The translations under genes and the position numbers were made by a program. The notes beneath the pieces were generated by a model, which saw nothing but the letters and a program-made list of their open reading frames with translations, ran no database searches and was not told the DNA's origin. Below, piece by piece: positions 17,479 to 25,001 of a stretch of 64,000 nt of DNA (within the stretch, counting starts at the first letter, position 1; each line of letters starts with the position of its first letter). This DNA is from an uncultured Eisenbergiella sp. (lineage in GTDB: Bacteria; Bacillota; Clostridia; Lachnospirales; Lachnospiraceae), in the NCBI GenBank assembly GCA_947630215.1, contig CANRGX010000003.1:1-64000 (forward strand), given 5' to 3'.

Positions 17479-19746
17479 TTGAGACGACCTTTGTGTACGG
17501 CGCTGCTGATCTTTCTGGCGGTTTATGTGTGGCTTTCCTCCTGCCCGGATGCGGCGGACCGGTGGGAGGGCCTGTCGGGCGAAACCGTCGTTTTGGAAGG
17601 AAAGGCGGCGCAGCTGTACCGGCCTGCGGACGGTTCGCGGGCCGGCGCTTCTTTTTCCCTCACCCAAGTCAGCGTGGTGAGCGGTTGGAACCATTCTTCT
17701 GATTCGGAACAATTCCCACAGCCAACAGAAAAAGAATCGATTCTCTGTTATGTAAAAGAGGGCGTGCCGCTGCCGCAGACGGGCAGCCGGGTACGGGTGA
17801 GAGGGCGGGCGCTGGCCTTTCGCCGGGCCTCCAATCCCGGAGAATTTGATTACGATGCCTATCAACGAATCAGAAATTGCATTTTCACACTAAGAGATGC
17901 AGAAATTCTTGCAGAAAGTGAAACATATGACCGAATCGGCCAGTTTCTCTATGTGTGCAGGGAACAGACGGCGGCTCTATTTTTGCGGACGCTGGGAGAG
18001 GAGGACGGTGCTCTGGCCGCCGCCATGGTGCTGGGGGAGAAAAAAGAGGTGGACGCCGGCATCAGGGCGCTGTACAAGGCGGCCGGAATTTCCCATCTGC
18101 TGGCCATATCGGGACTGCATATCTCCCTGATCGGAATGGGGGTGTTCCGATTGCTTCAAAAAGCGCGTCTGCCGGTATGGTGCGCCGCGCCCGCGGCCTT
18201 TTTCATCCTGTTTTTTTACGGTGTCATGACGGGAATGGGGGTATCCGTAACGCGAGCGATCCTCATGTTCGGTCTGCTGCTGGCGGCCCGGCTTCTGGGC
18301 AGGACCGCCGATCCGATCACGAACCTGGCGCTGGCAGCGCTGGGGATCCTGCTGTTTCACCCGGCCTACAGCAGGGATGTGGGATTCCGGTTGTCCTTTT
18401 CCGCCGTGGCCGGTATCTGTATGGTGACGCCGGTGTTGCAGGAAACCGGGAACCGTAGCAATAGGGCGCTGTATCGTCCGGCCTGGCTGCGCGGTCTGGG
18501 AAAGTCTCTCTTTTCCGGCGTCACCGCCAGCCTGGGCGTCACCCTCGCCACGCTGCCCTTTTTGCTGTACGGCTATTTCCAGTGGAACCCCTGGTCGGTG
18601 CTCGCCAATCTGATCGTGATTCCTTTGATGGGCGTGCTCCTTCCGCTTTTGTTTTTGCTGGCGGGAGTCGGGCTGATCGCGCAGCGGTTTTTGTTTTGCC
18701 AGCCGGTAGTTTGCGGGATCGCGCTGGCGGCCCGGGGCATTTTCTTTCTCTATAAGGGGATCTGTCGGGGCGTGCTGCGGCTGCCGGGCAGCGTTTTGCA
18801 TACCGGGGCGCCCAGTGGGTGGCAGACCGCCGTGTATTTTGCCGGATTGGCTGCGCTGGTCTGGCGGGGGCGCCGGATCGGCCCGGCGCTCCGGCTGACG
18901 CTGGCGGCGCTTCTGACCTATGTCTTTTTGATCCGGCTGCCCGGAAATTTACGGATTACCATGCTGGACGTGGGACAGGGGGAGAGCGTCTGCGTCGAAA
19001 CGCCGCGGCATGCGTTCTGGCTGTTGGACGCAGGCAGCAGCTCGAAGGAAAAAACGGGGGAATTTCAGATCGTCCCGTTTTTAAAATACAGCGGCGCGCG
19101 GGCGCTGGAAGGGATCTTTATCAGTCACTGGGACGAAGATCATGTCAACGCGCTGGAGGATATTTTTTCCTGGGCGCAAAGAGAACGGGTCAAAATAGGA
19201 CGGCTGTTTCTGCCGGATACGGATCTGGAGGACGAAAAGCTGGAGGAAATCCTGGCGCTGGCCCGGCGCTTTGAGGTCAAAACAGAGCGTCTGCGGGCGG
19301 GGACGCGGATGGAAACAGAGGCGCTTATGGTTTCCTGTCTGCATCCCGAAAAAGGGCGGCCGGCGGCCGACCGCAATGACAGCTCTCTTGTACTGAGGCT
19401 GGAAGCCGGGGCGTTTTCCGCTTTGTTTACCGGCGATCTGCAGGAGGAGGGAGAAAGGCGGCTGGTACAGGCCTGTAGGGAAAAAGAGCTGGACTGCGAC
19501 CTTCTGGACGCCGGGCACCACGGCGCGGCCAACGCCACCGGGGAGGAGCTGCTGCAGGCGGTCCGCCCGCGTATCCTGCTGATCTCCTGTGGGGAAAACA
19601 ACCGCTACGGACATCCGGCCAAGGAAACGCTGGATCGCGTCCGAAACGCCGGGATCCCGTACTATGTGACCGCCTCCTGCGGCGCTGTCACCGTGGAAGT
19701 TTCCCGGGACGGTCTGCATATCGGCACTTTCCTTTCCGGGAAATAG
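17479..19746 (+). CDS. comEC: ComEC/Rec2 DNA-uptake channel protein
   Basis: ComEC forms the inner-membrane channel for single-stranded DNA in natural transformation. The 755-residue protein has an N-terminal OB-like DUF4131 region, a multi-helix Competence domain (about residues 190-480, with ISHLLAISGLHISLIG) and a C-terminal metallo-beta-lactamase domain with LDVGQGESV, HWDEDHVNAL and DAGHHGAANAT. The MBL active-site residues are intact. The best start is a TTG at 17479 behind GAAAGGA; no ATG fits. Full length suggests that transformation could be functional. Confidence 0.93.
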   Translation: MRRPLCTALLIFLAVYVWLSSCPDAADRWEGLSGETVVLEGKAAQLYRPADGSRAGASFSLTQVSVVSGWNHSSDSEQFPQPTEKESILCYVKEGVPLPQTGSRVRVRGRALAFRRASNPGEFDYDAYQRIRNCIFTLRDAEILAESETYDRIGQFLYVCREQTAALFLRTLGEEDGALAAAMVLGEKKEVDAGIRALYKAAGISHLLAISGLHISLIGMGVFRLLQKARLPVWCAAPAAFFILFFYGVMTGMGVSVTRAILMFGLLLAARLLGRTADPITNLALAALGILLFHPAYSRDVGFRLSFSAVAGICMVTPVLQETGNRSNRALYRPAWLRGLGKSLFSGVTASLGVTLATLPFLLYGYFQWNPWSVLANLIVIPLMGVLLPLLFLLAGVGLIAQRFLFCQPVVCGIALAARGIFFLYKGICRGVLRLPGSVLHTGAPSGWQTAVYFAGLAALVWRGRRIGPALRLTLAALLTYVFLIRLPGNLRITMLDVGQGESVCVETPRHAFWLLDAGSSSKEKTGEFQIVPFLKYSGARALEGIFISHWDEDHVNALEDIFSWAQRERVKIGRLFLPDTDLEDEKLEEILALARRFEVKTERLRAGTRMETEALMVSCLHPEKGRPAADRNDSSLVLRLEAGAFSALFTGDLQEEGERRLVQACREKELDCDLLDAGHHGAANATGEELLQAVRPRILLISCGENNRYGHPAKETLDRVRNAGIPYYVTASCGAVTVEVSRDGLHIGTFLSGK

Positions 19747-19816
19747 GTGCTATACTATAAAAAAGGACAGGGCCGGGTACAGGCTGTCTGCGGCGGAAGG
19801 GAAGGGGGAAGCGCGC

Positions 19817-20812
19817 TTGCAGCAACTATCGCAGGATCTCAAAAGCGGCCGTTTCAAACAGGTCTATCTGCTGTACGGCGAGGAAGCCTATCTGCGCCTG
19901 CAGTACCGGGATCGGCTCAAGGAGGCGCTGCTTGGCGGAGACGATTCCATGAACTTTGGCCGCTTTGAAGGAAAGGACGTAGAGGTGGGGCAGATCATCG
20001 ATCAGGCCGAAACGCTGCCCTTTTTTGCGGACAGACGGGTCATCCTGGTGGAAAACAGCGGTCTTTTCAAAAAAGCCTCCGATCAGCTGGCGGAGTATGT
20101 AAAAGAGATTCCGGCCACCACTTACCTCATCTTTGCCGAGACGGAGGTGGATCGGCGGGGGAAGCTGTTTAAGGCGGTGCGGGACGTGGGCCGCGCCGTG
20201 GAATTTCCCGTGCAGGACGAGGCCACGCTGAAAAAGTGGATCCTTGTCCGGTTTCGCAAGGAGGGAAAACAAATTTCCGCGGCCGCGCTGGATCATTTTC
20301 TGCAAAAGACCGGCACGGACATGGAAAATATCTGCCGGGAGATGGAAAAGCTGTTTTGCTACACGCTGGGGAAAGACGCTGTGACGGAGGCCGATATGGA
20401 CGCTGTCTGTACCCGGCAGGTGAGCAGCCAGATCTTCGATATGGTGGAGGCTGTCGCGGGGCACAGGCGGCAGCAGGCGCTGAAGCTGTACTACGATCTG
20501 CTTTCCCTGAAGGAACCGCCCATGCGGATCCTGTTTCTGATCGGCCGGCAGTTTCATTTGCTGCTGCAGGTCAAGGAGCTTAAGAAAAAGGGATACCGGG
20601 ACAGGGAAATTGGAGAGAAGACGGGACTGAAGGAGTTTCTTGTCCGGAAGTACGCTTCCCAGGCGGCCCGGTTTTCAGCGGGAGAGCTCAAGGAGTCCCT
20701 GACCCTTTGCGTGGAAGCGGATGAGGCAATCAAAACGGGTGCGATGAGCGACAGGCTGAGCGTGGAACTGCTTCTGATCCGGTGCAGCGGGGAAACAACG
20801 GCAAAATCATAA
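19817..20812 (+). CDS. holA: DNA polymerase III delta subunit
   Basis: The delta subunit of the clamp loader opens the sliding clamp. The 331-residue protein has the usual start (LSQDLKSGRFKQVYLLYGEEAYL) and the C-terminal helical collar domain with KEPPMRILFLIGRQFHLLLQVKEL. It follows comEC, the typical Firmicutes order. A TTG start behind AAGGGGGAA is used. The gap to comEC is 70 bases. Confidence 0.95.
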   Translation: MQQLSQDLKSGRFKQVYLLYGEEAYLRLQYRDRLKEALLGGDDSMNFGRFEGKDVEVGQIIDQAETLPFFADRRVILVENSGLFKKASDQLAEYVKEIPATTYLIFAETEVDRRGKLFKAVRDVGRAVEFPVQDEATLKKWILVRFRKEGKQISAAALDHFLQKTGTDMENICREMEKLFCYTLGKDAVTEADMDAVCTRQVSSQIFDMVEAVAGHRRQQALKLYYDLLSLKEPPMRILFLIGRQFHLLLQVKELKKKGYRDREIGEKTGLKEFLVRKYASQAARFSAGELKESLTLCVEADEAIKTGAMSDRLSVELLLIRCSGETTAKS

Positions 20813-20829
20813 GAAAAGGAGAGCAGAAA

Positions 20830-21342
20830 ATGTCACTGATGACTTCCCTGATATTGTTTTATTTGATCATGGTGGTGGTGATTCGTGTCCTGAAAGTCAC
20901 CCGAAAGTCCAAAACCAGGGGACGGGAACAGGAAAGACAGACGGCCACACGGCAGGACAGCGCGCCTGTCCGGCGACCGGCGGCCAAAACGCCTTTGTCC
21001 CAGAGCAGCAGGACAGCCAGGACGGCAGGGTCGGCCGGAAGCGTTTCGCCTGCCGGAAAGGATTTGACCAAAACAAAGGACGGGCAGGCTTCCACTACGG
21101 AATATCTCAGGCAAAAGGCCATTGAGGACGAGCGCGCGCACGCGGAGGAGGCCAGGATTGAGGAACTGCGCCTGCACCATGAGACGGGAGGGCGTATGCC
21201 CGCCATGCGCCATTATGACGGCGACAGCGTGCCAAGAGGGATGCACATCGTCAGGTGCGGGTACTGCGCCGCGGAAAATCTGATCCGGGACGGACAGAAG
21301 CAAAGCGATTGTACCTGTTATTTCTGCAGGGAAATCCTGTAA
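20830..21342 (+). CDS. Single-helix protein with a C-terminal zinc-ribbon-like motif
   Basis: The ATG at 20830 after AAAAGGAGAGCAG gives 170 residues. An N-terminal hydrophobic helix (SLILFYLIMVVVIRVL) is followed by a long basic, disordered stretch and a C-terminal CGYC...CTCYFC pattern able to bind zinc. Proteins with this layout follow holA in several Clostridia, but I know of no function. A terminator follows 14 bases later. Confidence 0.7.
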   Translation: MSLMTSLILFYLIMVVVIRVLKVTRKSKTRGREQERQTATRQDSAPVRRPAAKTPLSQSSRTARTAGSAGSVSPAGKDLTKTKDGQASTTEYLRQKAIEDERAHAEEARIEELRLHHETGGRMPAMRHYDGDSVPRGMHIVRCGYCAAENLIRDGQKQSDCTCYFCREIL

Positions 21343-21352
21343 GGACAGCAAA

Positions 21353-21399
21353 AAAGTCAGGATTGCCGGTGGTGCCGCCGATCCTGACTTCTTTTTTTT
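21353..21399. terminator. Terminator between the holA unit and glmS
   Basis: GTCAGGAT and ATCCTGAC flank a GC-rich loop and are followed by TTCTTTTTTTTG on the + strand. A-rich sequence on the other side lets it serve the convergent glmS gene as well. Confidence 0.85.
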
Positions 21400-21407
21400 G
21401 CTTTCTT

Positions 21408-23234
21408 TTATTCTACGGTGACGGATTTTGCCAGGTTGCGGGGTTTATCCACGTCCAGCCCGCGTCCCAGAGACACATAGTAGGCGAACAGCTGCAGCGG
21501 GATGATGGCCAGAGAGCCCATGAAGGGCGCTTCGGTCTCGGGCACATAGAGCACATAGTCCGCGCATTTTTCCATGTCCTGATGCTGCAGGGTGGTCACG
21601 GCCATCACAAAGGCGCCCCGGCTCTTGACCTCCACGATATTGCTTACGGTTTTGGGATAGAGCGCATCCTGGGTGGCCACCGCGATGACGAGCGTGCCGT
21701 TTTCCATCAGGGAAATGGTGCCGTGCTTGAGTTCGCCCGCCGCGTAGGCTTCGGAATGGATATAGGAAATTTCTTTCAGCTTCAGGGAAGCCTCCAGGCA
21801 GAGCGCGTAATCGACGCCCCGTCCGATGAAGAAGATGTGTTCCGTCGCCAGATAATGATTGGCAAAAAACTGGATTTTCTCTTTCTGGGAGAGCAGCGTT
21901 TCCACCTGGCCGGGCAGCTGGGAGAGCGCCTCTAGGAGCGTCTTGAACCGTTCAGGGGAAATGGTGGAGCGCAGCTGGGCAAATTTCAGCGCCAGCAGAT
22001 AAAAGGCCGCGATCTGGCAGCTGTACGCCTTGGTGGTGGCGACGGCGATTTCCGGCCCCGCCCAGGTATACAGGACGGCGTCCGCCTCCCGGGCGATGGA
22101 GCTGCCCACCACGTTGACGATGGCCAGAACCTTGCAGCCGTGGGCCTTCGCGTCCCGCAGGGCGGCCAGGGAATCCGCCGTTTCCCCGGACTGGCTGACC
22201 ACGATAACCAAAGTCTGCGGATCGTAAATGGGGTTCCGGTAACGAAATTCGCTGGCCAGATCCGCTTCTGTCGGGATCCGGGCCAGATCCTCCAGCACAT
22301 ACCGGCCGGTCACGCCGCTGTGATAGGCGCTGCCGCAGGCCACGATGGTGATCTTGTGAAAGGAGAGCAGTTCTTCGTCGCTCATGCCAATCTCGCTTAA
22401 ATCGATTTCCCCGTTCCGGATGCGGGGGAAAACGGTGTCCTTAATCGCCTTGGGCTGCTCATAGATCTCCTTGAGCATAAAATGTTCAAAGCCGCCTTTT
22501 TCCGCCGCGTGGATATCCCAGTCAACGGTGACGGACGTTTTTTGGATGGGCTCTCCATCCACGTTGAAAAAGCGGGTGTGCTCTGCAGAAAGGCAGGCGA
22601 TTTCTTCGTTTTCCATATAGTAGACGGTGCGGGTGTAGTGCAGAATGGCGGGCACGTCGGAGGCGATGAATTTGCCGTCGGCGCTTTCTCCGATGATGAG
22701 CGGGCTGTCCTTCCTGGCCGCATAAATGTGGTGCGGATGATCCAGGAACATGATGCCCAGGGCATAGGAGCCCTCCACCCGGTGCATGACCTTCTCGATG
22801 GCTTCCACGGGATCGCCGTCGTAGTATTCGGTCAGCATATGGGCCAGTACTTCCGTATCGGTTTCGGACGCAAAATGATAGCCTTTTTCCTGCAGCCGCT
22901 GTCTGAGCTGGGCGTAATTTTCAATAATGCCGTTATGGACTACGGCGATAGAACTGTTTTCGTTGAGGTGAGGATGGGCGTTGGTATCCGAGGGCGAACC
23001 GTGAGTGGCCCAGCGGGTGTGACCGATACCGCACAGCCCCGGCATGGTGGCCCCGTGCTGTGTCAGTTCCTCCAGCACACGCAGACGGCCCGCCGCCTTT
23101 TCCATATGGATCCGCTCCCCGTCGTAGACGGCGAGGCCCGCGGAATCGTATCCTCTGTATTCCAGCTTGGACAGCCCGTCAAGAATGATGGGGGCCGCCT
23201 GCTGCTTCCCGATATATCCGGCTATACCGCACAT
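21408..23234 (-). CDS. glmS: Glutamine-fructose-6-phosphate aminotransferase (isomerizing)
   Basis: GlmS makes glucosamine 6-phosphate from fructose 6-phosphate and glutamine, the first step toward UDP-GlcNAc and peptidoglycan. The start MCGIAGYIG, with the nucleophilic Cys2 exposed after removal of Met, sets the ATG at 23234; the 675-residue ORF-track version runs into the leader. The product is 608 residues: an N-terminal glutaminase domain and two SIS sugar-isomerase domains (VVSQSGETADSLAAL). It ends DKPRNLAKSVTVE, the canonical tail. The gene has its own promoter and an attenuator-like leader. Confidence 0.97.
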   Translation of the reverse strand: MCGIAGYIGKQQAAPIILDGLSKLEYRGYDSAGLAVYDGERIHMEKAAGRLRVLEELTQHGATMPGLCGIGHTRWATHGSPSDTNAHPHLNENSSIAVVHNGIIENYAQLRQRLQEKGYHFASETDTEVLAHMLTEYYDGDPVEAIEKVMHRVEGSYALGIMFLDHPHHIYAARKDSPLIIGESADGKFIASDVPAILHYTRTVYYMENEEIACLSAEHTRFFNVDGEPIQKTSVTVDWDIHAAEKGGFEHFMLKEIYEQPKAIKDTVFPRIRNGEIDLSEIGMSDEELLSFHKITIVACGSAYHSGVTGRYVLEDLARIPTEADLASEFRYRNPIYDPQTLVIVVSQSGETADSLAALRDAKAHGCKVLAIVNVVGSSIAREADAVLYTWAGPEIAVATTKAYSCQIAAFYLLALKFAQLRSTISPERFKTLLEALSQLPGQVETLLSQKEKIQFFANHYLATEHIFFIGRGVDYALCLEASLKLKEISYIHSEAYAAGELKHGTISLMENGTLVIAVATQDALYPKTVSNIVEVKSRGAFVMAVTTLQHQDMEKCADYVLYVPETEAPFMGSLAIIPLQLFAYYVSLGRGLDVDKPRNLAKSVTVE

Positions 23235-23253
23235 ATATATGACCTCCGATTTT

Positions 23254-23340
23254 AAAAAAAGCGCGGACTCTAAATGATTGACCGCGCCTTCGCTTTCGGA
23301 AACGATAGAATGGGTCGCTTCCCAGCGACTGGCGTTTCCC
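23254..23340 (-). promoter_or_regulatory. Structured 5' leader of glmS with an intrinsic terminator
   Basis: Reading the minus strand, GGAAACG pairs with CGTTTCC around an inner perfect hairpin GTCGCT-GGGA-AGCGAC. Then come GAAAGCGAAG and a terminator, GCGCGG...CCGCGC with TTTTTTT, which ends just before the ribosome site. This is the layout of a transcriptional attenuator. The conserved core of the glmS ribozyme is absent. The sensed signal is unknown. Confidence 0.6.
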
Positions 23341-23350
23341 TTCTCTTGTA

Positions 23351-23378
23351 AGTATACACGATTGCAGGAAGATGTCAA
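23351..23378 (-). promoter_or_regulatory. glmS promoter
   Basis: On the minus strand TTGACA and TATACT are 16 bases apart. The expected start of transcription is a few bases before the structured leader, so the RNA element begins almost at +1. Confidence 0.7.
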
Positions 23379-23488
23379 GGATAAAACCGCGGTGGGGCAT
23401 GAATTGTATTGGTGATATCGGTTCGGCGGTGTCATTCGTAAAGCTGTATGCGTATGTATCCCGGACTTCGCGTTTACTTCCGGAAATG

Positions 23489-24433
23489 TTATGATTTATC
23501 CTGTAAAAGTGTAAAGCTAAGTTCAACCACATCGGTTGTATCGTTTACGTTAGACAGGCTTGCAGTTACATCGAACGAATCTTCCCTAGCGTAACGAATT
23601 ATATCATAATATTTATAGGAGAAGATAGCTTTTCCATCAGGCAGAACTTCGATCAATTTATAGTTATTTCCATGATAAACTGCCAACACGTCTTCAGCTT
23701 GCAACTGGTATTCTTCACCTTCAGATAATTCTTTTTTCAAGCCGGTGACATCGTTCCACACAATAAATGTTGGTGTATCCTTCATGAGATAATTTGCCCA
23801 TTCTTCTCCTGTCATTTTGGCCAGAAGATCTTCTGTAAGGGGTGGGACTATTGTGTAGTCAAAATACGTTCTTTCTCCAGAAAGCGATACTATTCCGAAT
23901 TCATATTCCCCCGGTTCGTAAAATTTCATTTGTATAACGTCGTACGAATCGTAAATGTTTGAACCAATATATATCGCATTCCCAGGAGTAGTAAAAGCAG
24001 AAATTTCCACTGGTCTGTAAAGCACTAATTCATCCCCTTCCCCAAATTCGTAAGTTCCGCCATTTTCCAGAAGCTCACCCTGTTTTTCTATTTTATTCCA
24101 AATACATAATTTACAGTCATCAGATTGCAGAGAGGCGATCCATTCGGCTAAAAATGATTCGTCTTCTGTCATTTGTTCCTGTGAAGGGTAGGTTTCCTCC
24201 AAAACTGTTTCAGTTGCGTTTTCTGTAATTTCTTCTGGTATAAACTCAGTTTTTGGTACTACACATTCGGTTTCCGATGTTTCTGATACCGTTGCAATTT
24301 GTACGGGGTTTTTTGAACTGCCGCATCCGCAAACAGTTTCTGCCGTAAGTGTGAGGGCAAATAAAATGCCTGCCTTGCGAATTAAATTATCTGTTTTTCT
24401 GGCGTTTATTCCATTTTCATACATCGGTTCCAT
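23489..24433 (-). CDS. Lipoprotein of unknown function in an AT-rich islet
   Basis: The best start is the ATG at 24433 behind AAGGAGG, giving 314 residues. After a basic start and a hydrophobic stretch the sequence TVCGCGSS carries a lipobox-like cysteine. A Thr/Glu-rich linker (residues about 45-85) is followed by a C-terminal region of Ig-like beta strands (GDELVLYRPVEISAFT; GEYEFGIVSLSGERTYF). No family is recognised. Base composition is clearly lower in GC than glmS or amt, suggesting acquisition. It is divergent from the XRE gene. Confidence 0.65.
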   Translation of the reverse strand: MEPMYENGINARKTDNLIRKAGILFALTLTAETVCGCGSSKNPVQIATVSETSETECVVPKTEFIPEEITENATETVLEETYPSQEQMTEDESFLAEWIASLQSDDCKLCIWNKIEKQGELLENGGTYEFGEGDELVLYRPVEISAFTTPGNAIYIGSNIYDSYDVIQMKFYEPGEYEFGIVSLSGERTYFDYTIVPPLTEDLLAKMTGEEWANYLMKDTPTFIVWNDVTGLKKELSEGEEYQLQAEDVLAVYHGNNYKLIEVLPDGKAIFSYKYYDIIRYAREDSFDVTASLSNVNDTTDVVELSFTLLQDKS

Positions 24434-24464
24434 TTTCAAATCCTCCTTGTCTCTTTTGCATATA

Positions 24465-24517
24465 TCTCTTAAAGAGCATTTATCATTCTCTTTTAGAGAT
24501 ATTATAAATCTCTTTAG
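24465..24517. promoter_or_regulatory. Three repeated operator-like sites between the lipoprotein and XRE genes
   Basis: TCTCTTAAAGAG (24465), TCTCTTTTAGAGA (24487) and TCTCTTTAG (24509) recur every 22 bases, two turns of helix apart. The first is a perfect palindrome and the second a near-perfect one. They are the natural candidates for binding by the adjacent XRE regulator, controlling both divergent genes. Confidence 0.5.
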
Positions 24518-24596
24518 GCTAATTTTCAAGGCTCAATTAAGGAATTATTGTTTTATAAAGAATTTCAATATTAAAAAGCAAAGGAGCAAGGAAAAG

Positions 24597-24914
24597 ATGG
24601 TGAAAGGGGCATTGGGAAATGTGATTAGAAAAAGCCGTATTAGTCTGGGGTATTCACAGGAGGAACTTTCTGAGAAAATAGGGATTACTCCGACTCACAT
24701 GAAACATTTGGAAAGTGAGCATCGAAAGCCGTCCCTTGAAGTATTGATTCGGCTAATGGAAACGCTTGGCTTTTCTTTTGACGCACTGGTATTCCCTTCA
24801 TCGGATAACACTATTCAAAATGAGTGGTTAGCGCTTCTTTCCAATTGCACCGAATCTGAGCAAAATATTATCAGAGATATGGTTATTTCCATCAAAAAGA
24901 ATCATTTGACCTGA
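24597..24914 (+). CDS. XRE-family transcriptional regulator
   Basis: The product is 105 residues from the ATG at 24597, behind AAGGAGCAAGGAAAAG. Residues 8-62 form a Cro/C1 helix-turn-helix (LGYSQEELSEKIGITPTHMKHLESEHRKPS), and a C-terminal helix may dimerise. Sequence before this ATG in the ORF track is non-coding operator DNA. It shares the AT-rich base composition of the divergent lipoprotein gene, and the two probably arrived together. Confidence 0.88.
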   Translation: MVKGALGNVIRKSRISLGYSQEELSEKIGITPTHMKHLESEHRKPSLEVLIRLMETLGFSFDALVFPSSDNTIQNEWLALLSNCTESEQNIIRDMVISIKKNHLT

Positions 24915-24929
24915 TTTTGCTGTATAAAA

Positions 24930-24966
24930 AAGACAAAAACGCGCCCCGCCGCATGGGACGGGGCGC
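24930..24966 (-). terminator. Terminator after amt
   Basis: GCGCCCCG and CGGGGCGC form an eight-base GC stem. On the minus strand it is followed by GTTTTTGTCTTTTTT. Confidence 0.85.
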
Positions 24967-25001
24967 ACTTTAAGGGGAACAAGTATAGGAGAGTGTTGTC
25001 C

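Noticed and set aside
23235-23345. glmS ribozyme
   Set aside because: The conserved ribozyme core sequences were looked for and are absent; the leader has a terminator instead.
24465-24517. Short CRISPR-like array
   Set aside because: The units are 12-base palindromes spaced 22 bases with no unique spacers of uniform length; they fit operators.
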